Notes under the pieces: generated by a model
The model's input: the letters and a program-made list of their open reading frames with translations, nothing else
Told to the model about the DNA's origin: nothing
The model's database searches: none
From: CAWIUB01 sp963839175
Lineage (GTDB): Bacteria > Actinomycetota > Actinomycetes > Mycobacteriales > Jatrophihabitantaceae
DNA: 64,000 nt
Reading direction: 5' to 3'
Assembly (NCBI GenBank): GCA_963839175.1
Contig: CAWIUB010000013.1
Location: forward strand, 120,827-184,826
Shown: positions 24,952 through 32,987 of the stretch, one piece after another
Position numbering within the stretch: position 1 is the first letter of the stretch
How the letters are laid out: each line of letters begins with the position of its first letter
Position numbers and translations under genes: made by a program

Positions 24952-25763
24952 GGCGCGCTGAAGCCCGCTTCGCGCAACACGGAATGGCCGTCGGCGGATT
25001 GGACATAGTCGACGAATGCTTGTGCCAATGCGGGATCCTTGACCCTTGTCAGCACGGCGATGCGGTACTCGGTGCTGGCGTTCACGCCCGCGGGTATCAC
25101 GATGCCCTTGACTTTGCCGCCGGCAGCTTTCACGTCGGTGACGTAGACGATGCCGGCGTCGACCTCGCCGAGCATCACCTTCGTCAAGGTGGACTTGACG
25201 TCCGCTTCGAGGGTTACGGGCTTGACAGTGATCTTGGCGTTCGCCAACACCTGGTTCGCGGCCGTGCCGCATGGCACCCGAGGCTGGCACAGCGCCACCT
25301 TGACGGACGGCTTGGCCAGGTCCGCGAGCTGCGTGATGGCGGCTGGGTTGTCGCGCGGCACCGCGATCTCCATCGTGTTCGTGGCGAGGTCGGCAGGCGC
25401 GGAGGCGTCACCGGCCTGCACGACCGAATCCATGTTTTTCGGGGAGGCCGAAGCGAACACGTCGGCCGGTGCCCCTTGGGAGATCTGCGTCGCGAGGGTG
25501 GAACTCGCGGCAAAGCTGAACGTAATGTGCACACTGGGGTGCGCGGCCTCGAACTGCTTGCCGATCGTCCCGAACGACTCGGTTAGTGAAGCCGCGGCGA
25601 AGACGGTGAGCGAGCCGTGCAGCGTGCCGGCCGCGGCCGACTGCCCGGCAACCCGCCTCGCGCCGGCCGGGGTGCCGCAGGCGGCGACGGCCGCCGCACT
25701 TGCGACGGCGACGCTCGCCAGCAGCACCCGGCGCCTCGTGAATCGCCTCATGAATCGCCTCAT
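24948..25763 (-). CDS. modA: Molybdate-binding lipoprotein ModA
   Basis: 271 residues. Signal peptide with basic start (MRRFMRRFTRRR), hydrophobic core and lipobox VAACG, then the class II binding-protein fold starting LTVFAAASLTESFGTIGKQF. The oxyanion-binding Ser residues in AAASLTES and SFAASSTLATQISQG are in place. MRRF is repeated at the start (25763 and 25751), so either Met could initiate. It overlaps the upstream regulator by 3 bases (ATGA) and leads modB and modC. Confidence 0.95.
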   Translation of the reverse strand: MRRFMRRFTRRRVLLASVAVASAAAVAACGTPAGARRVAGQSAAAGTLHGSLTVFAAASLTESFGTIGKQFEAAHPSVHITFSFAASSTLATQISQGAPADVFASASPKNMDSVVQAGDASAPADLATNTMEIAVPRDNPAAITQLADLAKPSVKVALCQPRVPCGTAANQVLANAKITVKPVTLEADVKSTLTKVMLGEVDAGIVYVTDVKAAGGKVKGIVIPAGVNASTEYRIAVLTRVKDPALAQAFVDYVQSADGHSVLREAGFSAP

Positions 25764-26161
25764 GAATGCGGAATCTCCACGATGACGTTAGTGGACTTGA
25801 CCGCGGCGATGGCGGTCATGCCGGGCTCGAGGCCCAACTCATCCGCCGCCTCCCGGCTCATCAGGGACACGAAGCGATGCGGGCCGGACTGGATGTCGAC
25901 CTGGGCCATCACCGTGTCGCGGAGCACCCGGGTGACCAGGCCGACGAACCGATTGCGCGCCGACTCCAGGACGACGGGCCTGGGTTCGGGGCGGGGCAGG
26001 GCACGGGCGTTCTCCTCAGCGAGCCGCGCGAGGTCGACTCCGTCGACAGTCCTGCGACCGGACGCGGACGCGACGATGCGGCCGGAGTCGATCCAGCGCC
26101 GGAGCGTGTCGTCGCTGACCCCGAGAAAGGCTGCCGCTTCGCGGACTGAGTAGCTGGGCAT
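25760..26161 (-). CDS. Helix-turn-helix/TOBE molybdate-responsive regulator
   Basis: 133 residues from the ATG at 26161. The N-terminus is an excisionase/MerR-type HTH (YSVREAAAFLGVSDDTLRRW, then IDSGRI), and the C-terminal half is a single TOBE/MOP domain (NRFVGLVTRVLRDTVMAQVD and later PGMTAIAAVKSTNVIVEIPHS). A DNA-binding head with a molybdate-binding tail makes this a one-component sensor, different from E. coli ModE, whose HTH is LysR-like and which has two TOBE repeats. It is the first gene of the mod operon and should autoregulate it. Confidence 0.88.
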   Translation of the reverse strand: MPSYSVREAAAFLGVSDDTLRRWIDSGRIVASASGRRTVDGVDLARLAEENARALPRPEPRPVVLESARNRFVGLVTRVLRDTVMAQVDIQSGPHRFVSLMSREAADELGLEPGMTAIAAVKSTNVIVEIPHS

Positions 26162-26235
26162 CCCGGCAGCATAACCGCAGATGCGGTCGTTCACACCCAC
26201 TATTGCCGTATCTACGTATCCTTGCCGCCCTTCCC

Positions 26236-26287
26236 TGATGATCTCGGGTTTCTGTGCGGGATCTCGCACGTCCAGCCGAGATCATCA
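26236..26287 (-). terminator. Stem-loop between CPBP gene and mod operon
   Basis: TGATGATCTCGG (26236-26247) and CCGAGATCATCA (26276-26287) are a perfect 12-bp inverted repeat. The loop holds a second small stem (GTGCG/CGCAC). It lies 4 bases beyond the stop of the minus-strand CPBP gene and upstream of the mod regulator, so it most likely ends the CPBP transcript and insulates the mod promoter. No U-run follows on the minus strand. Confidence 0.7.
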
Positions 26288-26290
26288 ACC

Positions 26291-27088
26291 TCAGATCCAG
26301 CTGATCCTGTCGTGCAGGTAGACGTACCCGATGAAGCTGATCGCATCGATCGAGGCGTGCGCGATGGCCAGTGGCAGCACCCGGCGGGTGCGCTGGAACC
26401 ACCAGCCGAAGATCAACCCCATCACCAGGTTGCCGAAGAAGCCTCCGAGCCCCTGGTAGAGGTGGTAGCTGCCGCGCAGAACCGCGCTTGCGCCGAGCGC
26501 TCGGGAATCGCTCCAGTGCATCTGCCGCAACCGGGTCAGCAGAAAGCCGACGACGACGACCTCCTCGAGGATCCCGTTCTGCGCGGCGTCGAGCAGGAGC
26601 AGAGGGACGCGATACCAGAGATCGGGCAGGTTCACGACCGCGATGTGGGCATTGATCCCGAGCTCATGGGCGGCCCACACCAGGCCCAGGCCCGGAATTC
26701 CGATGAGGGCGGCGAGCCCGATGCCGGGCAGCACATCGTGCCGCAGCTGTCTCCACTGCAACCCGATGCCGAGGCCCGGGCCACCCGGATCACGAGCCAG
26801 CAGCACCAATGCGAGCGCCGCGGGCATGAGTCCGTTGAGGACATTGGCCACGTTGTCAAGGATGTCCAGCCAGACGAACCGGGTCGACGGACCGGAGACA
26901 ACGGTCGCTGTTGTTGCGGAGATGCCACCTTTGACGGTGACCTCGGCGCGCACGTAGTACAACAGCGCGTAGAGGCCGGACATAGCCAGCGATACGCCGA
27001 GGACCGCGAGCGTCTCGAGGCCGTACCGCGGTGCGTGCACCGTTGGCGACTCACGCGCCTGCTGCGTTCTCGGCGACGGTTGGCTCAC
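26291..27088 (-). CDS. CPBP-family intramembrane metalloprotease
   Basis: 265 residues, about eight hydrophobic segments. Motif 1 reads NGILEEVVVVGFLLTRLRQ, with the two Glu residues but Val in place of the usual Arg of EExxxR. Motif 2 is RGSYHLYQGLGGFFGN and motif 3 HASIDAI, giving the metal-binding His residues. CPBP (CAAX/Rce1-like) proteins cleave membrane peptides or act in bacteriocin immunity. No substrate is evident. The change in motif 1 is a small oddity that occurs in some family members. Confidence 0.87.
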   Translation of the reverse strand: MSQPSPRTQQARESPTVHAPRYGLETLAVLGVSLAMSGLYALLYYVRAEVTVKGGISATTATVVSGPSTRFVWLDILDNVANVLNGLMPAALALVLLARDPGGPGLGIGLQWRQLRHDVLPGIGLAALIGIPGLGLVWAAHELGINAHIAVVNLPDLWYRVPLLLLDAAQNGILEEVVVVGFLLTRLRQMHWSDSRALGASAVLRGSYHLYQGLGGFFGNLVMGLIFGWWFQRTRRVLPLAIAHASIDAISFIGYVYLHDRISWI

Positions 27089-27113
27089 CAGGTCAGTTTG
27101 CCCGGTCGATGCC

Positions 27114-27632
27114 TCAAGCAGCTGTGGGCACCCGAAGCGAGACGTCGGCGCACTCTGCGCACACAGCGGCCGGGATTACGCCGGTTCTCATCAGCATCGC
27201 GAAGATCCGGCAGCCGATGCAGAAGGCAAACACCGACTCGAGTGTCGCCGCGACGGCGATCAGGCCGACCAAAGCCAGCGCCCATGCGTCGAGGCCGAAG
27301 CCGAAATGCAGCACGACTGCAGCGAACGAAATCACCGCGCCCATACCCTGTGCGAACCGCTTGGGCGGTCCGGGAACCGGGCGTGCGCTCGTGATCCGCG
27401 GCGCCACGACCCGGGTGGCCAGTCGGCCGAGGGGGCTCAGTGTGGGGCCTGTCAGCGCGCGTGCAATGAACCCGTAGGCGAGTGGGATTGTGAGCCACAG
27501 CCAACCGCTGCCGAGGGTCGCGCTGAACACCAACGTTGCGAGTGCTACCAGCACGACCCCGGCGGCCACGGTTCTGGCAGCGACCTCGTTTACCGGATTC
27601 GGGAAGGAGAAGAGCCTGCGCACCGCATCCAC
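27114..27632 (-). CDS. DUF4395 membrane protein
   Basis: 172 residues from the GTG at 27632. The larger open frame upstream lies over the YceI gene and is not coding. Four hydrophobic segments (for example TVAAGVVLVALATLVFSA and LDAWALALVGLIAVAATLE), the conserved start FSFPNPVNEVAARTVAAG and a Cys pair in FAFCIGCRIFAMLMR, as in the DUF4395 family, often found near thioredoxin-fold or sulfur-transfer genes. A further CAEC near the C-terminus gives a second Cys pair. Function unknown. Redox or sulfur handling is an inference from the cysteines. Confidence 0.85.
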   Translation of the reverse strand: MDAVRRLFSFPNPVNEVAARTVAAGVVLVALATLVFSATLGSGWLWLTIPLAYGFIARALTGPTLSPLGRLATRVVAPRITSARPVPGPPKRFAQGMGAVISFAAVVLHFGFGLDAWALALVGLIAVAATLESVFAFCIGCRIFAMLMRTGVIPAAVCAECADVSLRVPTAA

Positions 27633-27670
27633 ATTACTGCCTTGTCTGCCGTGCAGGTAGGGATAGTGCG

Positions 27671-28240
27671 TTAGTCTTTGTCGAGGATGGCCTCGATCTC
27701 GAGGATGATCGAGATCTTGTCGCCCACGACGACGCCGCCACCGTCCATCGGCACGCTGATGTCGATGCCGAAGTCGCGTCGGTTGATCTCCGCCGTGGCG
27801 GAGAAGCCCGCCCGCGTGCCGCCGTACGGGTCGCGGGTGAAGCCGTTCAGCTCCACCCTCAGCTGGACGGGCCGGGTGACACCGTGCAGGTCCAGCTCGC
27901 CGTCGATTAGCCAGTCCTCGCCGGCCTGGCGGATACCGGTGGAGCGGTAGCTCATGTGTGCGTGCTTCTCGGCCTCGAAGAAGTCCGCGGAGCGGATGTG
28001 GTTGTCGCGCTGCTCGTTGCGTGTGTCGATCGAGGTCAGGTCGATAGTGGCGGTGACGGATGACTGCAGCGGGTCTTCCGCGGTGACGACGGTGCCCTCG
28101 AACCTGGTGAACTGGCCGCGGACTTTGCTGACCATCATGTGCCGAACAGTGAACGACACGTCCGAGTGCACGGGGTCGATCGTCCAGGTGCCGGCTAGGT
28201 AGCCCGGGACCGTGATCGCGGTGGTGGCGGGTGCTGACAT
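27671..28240 (-). CDS. YceI-family lipid-binding protein
   Basis: 189 residues, without a signal peptide. YceI hallmarks: GTWTIDPVHSDVSFTVRHMM at the start, GQFTRFEGTV, SIDTRNEQRDNHIRSADFF and the C-terminal RRDFGIDISV. The fold is an eight-stranded beta barrel that binds long isoprenoid or fatty-acid chains. Start ATG has GAGGAG nearby. The AT-rich leader (about 28255-28320, with GAACGTTC) differs from the surroundings and may hold the promoter and an operator. Confidence 0.92.
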   Translation of the reverse strand: MSAPATTAITVPGYLAGTWTIDPVHSDVSFTVRHMMVSKVRGQFTRFEGTVVTAEDPLQSSVTATIDLTSIDTRNEQRDNHIRSADFFEAEKHAHMSYRSTGIRQAGEDWLIDGELDLHGVTRPVQLRVELNGFTRDPYGGTRAGFSATAEINRRDFGIDISVPMDGGGVVVGDKISIILEIEAILDKD

Positions 28241-28580
28241 GGCTCCAACTCCTCAGTAGATGAACGTTCAACTAATAGTCGTGAGTCTATCCCACGGCCT
28301 TGGTAATTGCAAGTTCAATCATCTTGTCCGATCCCCGCGGGGCCGCGTTCAGACGGCGCAGCGGGACACGCAATTTGCGCAAATTTCCTTGGCTTGACCA
28401 GGAACCGCGACACAGCGGGCTCGTGCTTGCGCTCACGCGGGTCTGATGGAATAGAGTGGTGCAGCGAAGAGGCGGCGGCACATCCCTCCCGTGCCGCCGC
28501 CTCTTCCTTATGGTTTTCGTGCCAGTTGTGCCCGTTGACCACCCGATCCGTTCTCTTGCCGAGCCCTGGCGCGGACCCGG
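28241..28580. other. 340-bp intergenic stretch with palindrome
   Basis: No convincing gene. It contains the YceI leader, a perfect 14-bp palindrome AATTTGCGCAAATT (28372-28385) in unusually AT-rich surroundings that may be a regulator site, and a 15-bp hairpin described separately. The remaining short frames lack a ribosome site and codon bias. Confidence 0.6.
28467..28505. terminator. Intrinsic terminator-like hairpin
   Basis: AAGAGGCGGCGGCAC (28467-28481) pairs perfectly with 28491-28505 across a 9-base loop, and the plus strand continues TTCCTTATGGTTTT. It lies about 75 bases after the citrate-synthase operon on the minus strand, so it probably ends that transcript. The T-rich flank points to termination on the plus strand as well. 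Confidence 0.7.
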
Positions 28581-29240
28581 CTACGGCCGCAGCTGCACAG
28601 CGGGATCGCCGGCGATCTTCGCCAACTGGCGAATCGGTACCGAGACGCCCGCGGGCGTATGGGCGACGACAGCAACGCTGCAGCCAGGTGATCCAGCGAC
28701 GACGAGCAGGTCGTCGGATGGGCCCTTCGTGGCGAGCGATCCGCCCCGCTCGGTCACCGTGGTTGCGCCAGGCTCGCACTGTACGGCGATCGACACCACG
28801 ACGGCGTCCAGCGTCTGCAGCACAGTCGTAGTGCGAACGACCCGTCCGCTCGCGGACACGACCCGCGATCCAGTTTCGAGTACGAGTGCGGTCGGGAAGA
28901 CTCGTTGCACCGCGGCCGCCAGTTCCTTCGTAGCCTCGGCGCGCGTCTCGCAGCGGGCCCCGACGGGGCACCCGCTCGCATCGATGTGTGCTGCTTGCGC
29001 CGGGGCCGTTGCGGACAGGGACAGGATCACCCGTGACCGCTCCTGCCACCACAGCAGCGCGCCGATCGCCGCGGCCAGCGCGACAACGACGGCGACGACG
29101 GCACACCACACCGGCACGTCGCGGACCTGCGGGGCTGGGACAGGCTCGTCCGGTGGTGGGCCGATCTCGCCGTCGATCACCGGTACGACCTCGATCGACG
29201 CGACGAACGGTCGTGGTCGGCGGCATGTCGCGAGCTTCAC
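28581..29240 (-). CDS. Single-span membrane protein, paralog of next gene, unknown function
   Basis: About 219 residues from the GTG at 29240, which overlaps the upstream stop (GTGA). One membrane span (VPVWCAVVAVVVALAAAIGALLWW, near residues 45-68) separates a short Pro-rich cytoplasmic head from an exported domain of about 150 residues with Cys pairs (DASGCPVGARCETR and later SIAVQCEPGA, SPGCSVAVV). The end DPAVQLRP resembles the end EASAQLRP of the upstream gene, and the order of Cys motifs is the same, so the two are probably duplicates. I do not recognise the family. Confidence 0.7.
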   Translation of the reverse strand: MKLATCRRPRPFVASIEVVPVIDGEIGPPPDEPVPAPQVRDVPVWCAVVAVVVALAAAIGALLWWQERSRVILSLSATAPAQAAHIDASGCPVGARCETRAEATKELAAAVQRVFPTALVLETGSRVVSASGRVVRTTTVLQTLDAVVVSIAVQCEPGATTVTERGGSLATKGPSDDLLVVAGSPGCSVAVVAHTPAGVSVPIRQLAKIAGDPAVQLRP

Positions 29241-29878
29241 GGTCTCAGCTGCGCGCTCGCCTCGCGGGCGAGCCCAACGCCAGACTGCTCGGCGAGCTCG
29301 ACGGAGCCCGCCAGGTACATGGTCAGCCAAGCACCACACCCGGATGGGCCTGGTACCAGGGCACTGAGCTCGCGTGCGGTGACCACGGTGTTGTCGCTCA
29401 AGTCGACGTGTTCGTCGACATGCCGGGCGATCTGTTCGGCGCCGAAAGGCGCGCCGCCGGGCACACATTGCGTGGTGATCGTGACCGTGGTCGCCTTCGG
29501 CGCCTGGCCGGTCAGCGAGGCTCGATAGACGTAGCCCGTTGTCTCGTCCGCGGTCAGTTCACCGCGGATGACCGCTCCGGCGGGGAAGTGCCTGGCGAAC
29601 GCCGCACGCAGCGCGGCAGGCGGCGTCCCGCGCACGGTGCAAAACCGGTGCACAGGGCAGCCCACGGCGTCGGTTGTCATCGCCGCCGGCAGGGCGGGAG
29701 GGGTGACCGTCACCGCCAGACGGTGCGGAGCGCTGCGAACCGCGAAGACGCCTATGGTCACGACGGCGACCATCAGAGCCACAGCCACCGCTGCCAGGGC
29801 CCGAACCGCAGGCGTCAGGCGCACTCGCCATCGGGGCGGGCGTCCACCCAGGACGTCGAGCGAATCAGGCTGCGTCAT
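29237..29878 (-). CDS. Single-span membrane protein, paralog, unknown function
   Basis: 213 residues starting 20 bases after the citrate synthase stop. One span (VRALAAVAVALMVAVVTIGVF, near residue 25-45), then an exported domain with Cys motifs TDAVGCPVHRFCTVRG, TITTQCVPGGAP and PSGCGAWLTM, and the end SAQLRP. The first Cys motif has the same GCPV and downstream Cys spacing as its neighbour (GCPVGARC). Four cysteines outside the membrane suggest two disulfides. Co-transcription with citrate synthase is implied by spacing. No function can be assigned. Confidence 0.72.
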   Translation of the reverse strand: MTQPDSLDVLGGRPPRWRVRLTPAVRALAAVAVALMVAVVTIGVFAVRSAPHRLAVTVTPPALPAAMTTDAVGCPVHRFCTVRGTPPAALRAAFARHFPAGAVIRGELTADETTGYVYRASLTGQAPKATTVTITTQCVPGGAPFGAEQIARHVDEHVDLSDNTVVTARELSALVPGPSGCGAWLTMYLAGSVELAEQSGVGLAREASAQLRP

Positions 29879-29898
29879 CGGGCCGCCCTATCGATCGG

Positions 29899-31218
29899 TC
29901 AGCGGGCGCCGAGCGGGACGAAGGGACGCTCGGTCGGACCCGTATAGAGCTGACGTGGACGTCCGATCCGCGTCTGCGGGTCGTTGGTCATCTCGTGCCA
30001 CTGGGCGATCCAGCCGGGCAGCCGGCCGATCGTGAACAAGACGGTGAACATCTTGGTCGGGAAACCCATCGCCCGATACAGCAGGCCGGTGTAGAAGTCG
30101 ACGTTCGGGTAGAGCTTGCGCGAAACGAAGTAGTCGTCGCTCAACGCGACAGCCTCGAGTTCGACGGCGATGTCGAGCAGGTCGTCGCGCTTACCCAGCG
30201 CGGACAACACTTCGTCCGCGGTCTTCTTGATAATCGTGGCGCGAGGATCGTAGTTCTTGTAGACGCGGTGACCGAAGCCCATCAGCCGCACCCCATCGTG
30301 CTGGTCCTTCACCTTGCGCACGAACGCCGACACGTCGCCGCCGTCTGTGTGGATCGCTTGCAGCATCTCCAGCACCTGCTGGTTCGCCCCGCCGTGTAGG
30401 GGGCCGAAGAGCGCGTTGATGCCCGCGGACACCGACGCGAACAGATTCGCCTGCGAGGAGCCGACGAGCCGCACGGTCGAGGTCGAGCAGTTCTGTTCAT
30501 GGTCGGCATGCAGGATGAACAGCATGTCCAGCGCCCGCACGACGACAGGATCGGGCTCGTAGGGTTCCGCCGGGAACCCGAAGGTCATGGTGAGGAAGTT
30601 CTCGACGAGCGTCTTGGAGTTGTCGGGGTACAGGAACGGCTGGCCTATCGACTTCTTGTACGCGTACGCGGCGATCGTCGGCACCTTGGCGAGCAGCCGG
30701 ACCGTCGACAGTTCGACCTGCTCGGGATCGAAGGGGTTCAGTGCGTCCTGGTAGAACGTCGACAGCGCGGACACGGCCGACGACAGCACCGGCATCGGGT
30801 GGGCATCTCGCGGGAAGCCGTCGAAGAATCGCTTGAGGTCCTCGTGCAGCAGCGTGTGGCGGCGGATCTGGTCGGTGAACGTGTTGAGCTGGGCGGGTGT
30901 CGGCAACTCGCCGTAGATGAGTAGGTAGCTGACCTCGAGGAACGTCGAGTGCGCGGCCAGTTCGTCGATCGGGTAGCCGCGATAGCGCAGGATCCCGGCG
31001 TCGCCGTCGATGTAGGTGATCGCCGACGAGCACGACGCGGTGTTCGCGAAGCCGGGGTCGTAGGTCACGAGCCCGGTCTTGTCCAACAGGTGGGAGATGT
31101 CCGCGCCGGACGGGCCTTCGGCGCTGGGGACGACAGCGAGCTCGAGGTGGTCGCCGTCGCCGCTGTGCAAGGCGACACGGTGCGTAGAGTCGGACGTCTG
31201 TACGGCGGTGTCAGGCAT
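29899..31218 (-). CDS. gltA: Citrate synthase
   Basis: 439 residues. The three catalytic residues are in place: His in FGPLHGGANQ, His in MGFGHRVYKNYDPRA, and Asp in YPNVDFYTGLLYRAMG. N-terminal GLVTYDPGFANTASCSSAIT is typical of the type II (GltA) enzyme of actinobacteria, usually hexameric and NADH-sensitive. It condenses acetyl-CoA and oxaloacetate, feeding aconitase, whose gene is also in this window. Start ATG is followed by the usual variable N-terminus. Two small membrane protein genes follow closely. Confidence 0.97.
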   Translation of the reverse strand: MPDTAVQTSDSTHRVALHSGDGDHLELAVVPSAEGPSGADISHLLDKTGLVTYDPGFANTASCSSAITYIDGDAGILRYRGYPIDELAAHSTFLEVSYLLIYGELPTPAQLNTFTDQIRRHTLLHEDLKRFFDGFPRDAHPMPVLSSAVSALSTFYQDALNPFDPEQVELSTVRLLAKVPTIAAYAYKKSIGQPFLYPDNSKTLVENFLTMTFGFPAEPYEPDPVVVRALDMLFILHADHEQNCSTSTVRLVGSSQANLFASVSAGINALFGPLHGGANQQVLEMLQAIHTDGGDVSAFVRKVKDQHDGVRLMGFGHRVYKNYDPRATIIKKTADEVLSALGKRDDLLDIAVELEAVALSDDYFVSRKLYPNVDFYTGLLYRAMGFPTKMFTVLFTIGRLPGWIAQWHEMTNDPQTRIGRPRQLYTGPTERPFVPLGAR

Positions 31219-31322
31219 TGTGTGCCTCCCTGTTCGAGCGGTATCTCGACGATATACGGCGCACGTGCGGGCGACGCCCCCGAACGCGTGAGTGCGGGGT
31301 TGCCGACTGTCAGGAGGGCAGC

Positions 31323-32492
31323 GTGAGCTTCTTCACCGAATCACCGCAGCACCGGGACCTGCGCCGGGCCGCGGCCGAGCTGGGGGAGCGCTACGGCTAC
31401 GACTACTTCATCGGCAAGGCCCGGGTTGGCGAGCACACCCGCGAGTTGTGGGACGAAGCCGGAAAGCTCGGCTTGCTCGGGGTGAACGTGCCGGTCGAGT
31501 ACGGCGGTGGCGGTGCCGGCATCAGCGAGCTGTCCATCGTGCTCGAGGAGCTCGGCGCGGCCGGCTGCCCGCTGCTGATGATGGTGGTAACCCCGGCCAT
31601 CTGCGGCACGATCATTGCCCGTTTCGGCACGGACGGGCAGCGCGCACGCTATCTGTCCGGTATCGCCGACGGCTCGCTGGTGATGTCCTTCGCGATCACC
31701 GAACCGGACGCCGGTTCGAACTCACACCGGCTGGCCACGATCGCGCGGCGCGACGGCGACGACTGGCTGCTGTCCGGCCGGAAGATCTACATCTCGGGGG
31801 TCGACGGCGCTCAGTCCGTGCTGGTCGTCGGCCGGACGCAAGACGCGCGCAGCGGCAGGCTGCTGCCCGCGCTGTTCATCGTGCCGACCGACGCGGCCGG
31901 ATTCGAGTGGCGGCCGATCGACATGGAGCTGGTCAGCCCGGAGCGCCAGTTCCTGCTCTTCCTGGACGAGGTGCGACTGCCCGCCGACGCGCTGATCGGC
32001 GGCGACGCGGGCGCCAACGCCGGCTTGCTGCAGCTGTTTGCCGGCCTCAACCCGGAGCGGATCATGGCCGCGGCGTTCGCGCTGGGCATGGCCCGCTACG
32101 CCCTGCGCGAGGCGGTCGCATACGTGACCACCCGTCAGGTGTGGGATACGCCTATTGGCGCCCACCAGGGGCTGGCCCACCCATTGGCCCAGATCAAGAT
32201 CGAGATCGAGCTGGCCCGGCTGATGATGCAGAAGGCCGCGGCACTCTACGACGCCGGGGACGACGCCGCGGCCGGTGAGGCGGCCAACATGGCCAAGTAC
32301 GCCGCCGCCGAGGTCTGCGTGCGGTCGGTCGACCAGGCGGTGCAGAGCCTCGGGGGCAACGGGCTGGCCTCGGAGTACCGGCTCGCCGCGCTGATCGTGG
32401 CGTCCCGGTCGGTGCGGATCGCGCCGGTGAGCCGGGAGATGATCCTCAACTTTGTGGCCCAGCACAGCCTCGGTCTGCCCAAGTCCTACTGA
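31323..32492 (+). CDS. Acyl-CoA dehydrogenase
   Basis: 389 residues from the GTG at 31323, which has AGGAGGGC upstream. The open frame to 31218 overlaps the divergent citrate synthase start and is not needed. FAD/substrate motifs: MSFAITEPDAGSNSHRLATI, a loop WLLSGRKIYISGVDGA, and C-terminal QSLGGNGLASEYRLAALIVASR. The catalytic Glu position near the C-terminal motif looks different from short-chain enzymes, so chain-length preference is open. It oxidises an acyl-CoA to the enoyl-CoA and passes electrons to ETF. Its end overlaps the convergent thioesterase by 7 bases. Confidence 0.92.
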   Translation: MSFFTESPQHRDLRRAAAELGERYGYDYFIGKARVGEHTRELWDEAGKLGLLGVNVPVEYGGGGAGISELSIVLEELGAAGCPLLMMVVTPAICGTIIARFGTDGQRARYLSGIADGSLVMSFAITEPDAGSNSHRLATIARRDGDDWLLSGRKIYISGVDGAQSVLVVGRTQDARSGRLLPALFIVPTDAAGFEWRPIDMELVSPERQFLLFLDEVRLPADALIGGDAGANAGLLQLFAGLNPERIMAAAFALGMARYALREAVAYVTTRQVWDTPIGAHQGLAHPLAQIKIEIELARLMMQKAAALYDAGDDAAAGEAANMAKYAAAEVCVRSVDQAVQSLGGNGLASEYRLAALIVASRSVRIAPVSREMILNFVAQHSLGLPKSY

Positions 32493-32881
32493 GAGTGGTT
32501 CGGCAGGTTCTGCAGCCGGACCTGGCCGCGGGCAACCAGCTGGGCCTGCTCGTCGGTGATCTCCACCAGCCACAGTTGTTGGGTGCGTCCGCGATGGATC
32601 GGCGTGGCCGTCGCGGTCAGCGTTCCGTCTCGGACAGCACGCAGGAAGTCGGTCTGGTTCGAGACGCCGACCACCGTTCCACGTTCACCCCACCAGTAGC
32701 CCGCGCCGATGCTCGCGGCGGTCTCGACAGCCGTCGTATGCACCCCGCCGTGCAGCAGGCCGAACGGCTGTAGCAGCTGCGGCGTGACCTCCCACGCCAC
32801 GACCACGCGGTCGGCGGACGTCTCGACGAACCGCATGCCGAGCAGCCTGGTGAACCCAACGTCGATCGGTAGGTGTGTCAT
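32486..32881 (-). CDS. PaaI-type hotdog thioesterase
   Basis: About 131 residues from the ATG at 32881. An upstream ATG at 32914 adds 11 residues. The hotdog hallmark is PFGLLHGGVHTTAVETAASI, and VSNQTDFLRAVRDGTLTATAT is also conserved. These enzymes hydrolyse aryl- or acyl-CoA to the free acid and CoA. Convergent with the acyl-CoA dehydrogenase with overlapping ends, which suggests a loose metabolic link in CoA-ester turnover. Exact substrate unknown. Confidence 0.87.
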   Translation of the reverse strand: MTHLPIDVGFTRLLGMRFVETSADRVVVAWEVTPQLLQPFGLLHGGVHTTAVETAASIGAGYWWGERGTVVGVSNQTDFLRAVRDGTLTATATPIHRGRTQQLWLVEITDEQAQLVARGQVRLQNLPNHSQ

Positions 32882-32987
32882 GCGCGGCTGGGCCTCTCGA
32901 GATCGTTCGTGCATCCCACGGGAGTGTGCCAGTGGCAGGAGAGCCGCTTAGCGGCACGTCGGCGCAGCGTGATTAGGCTGCTCGATC

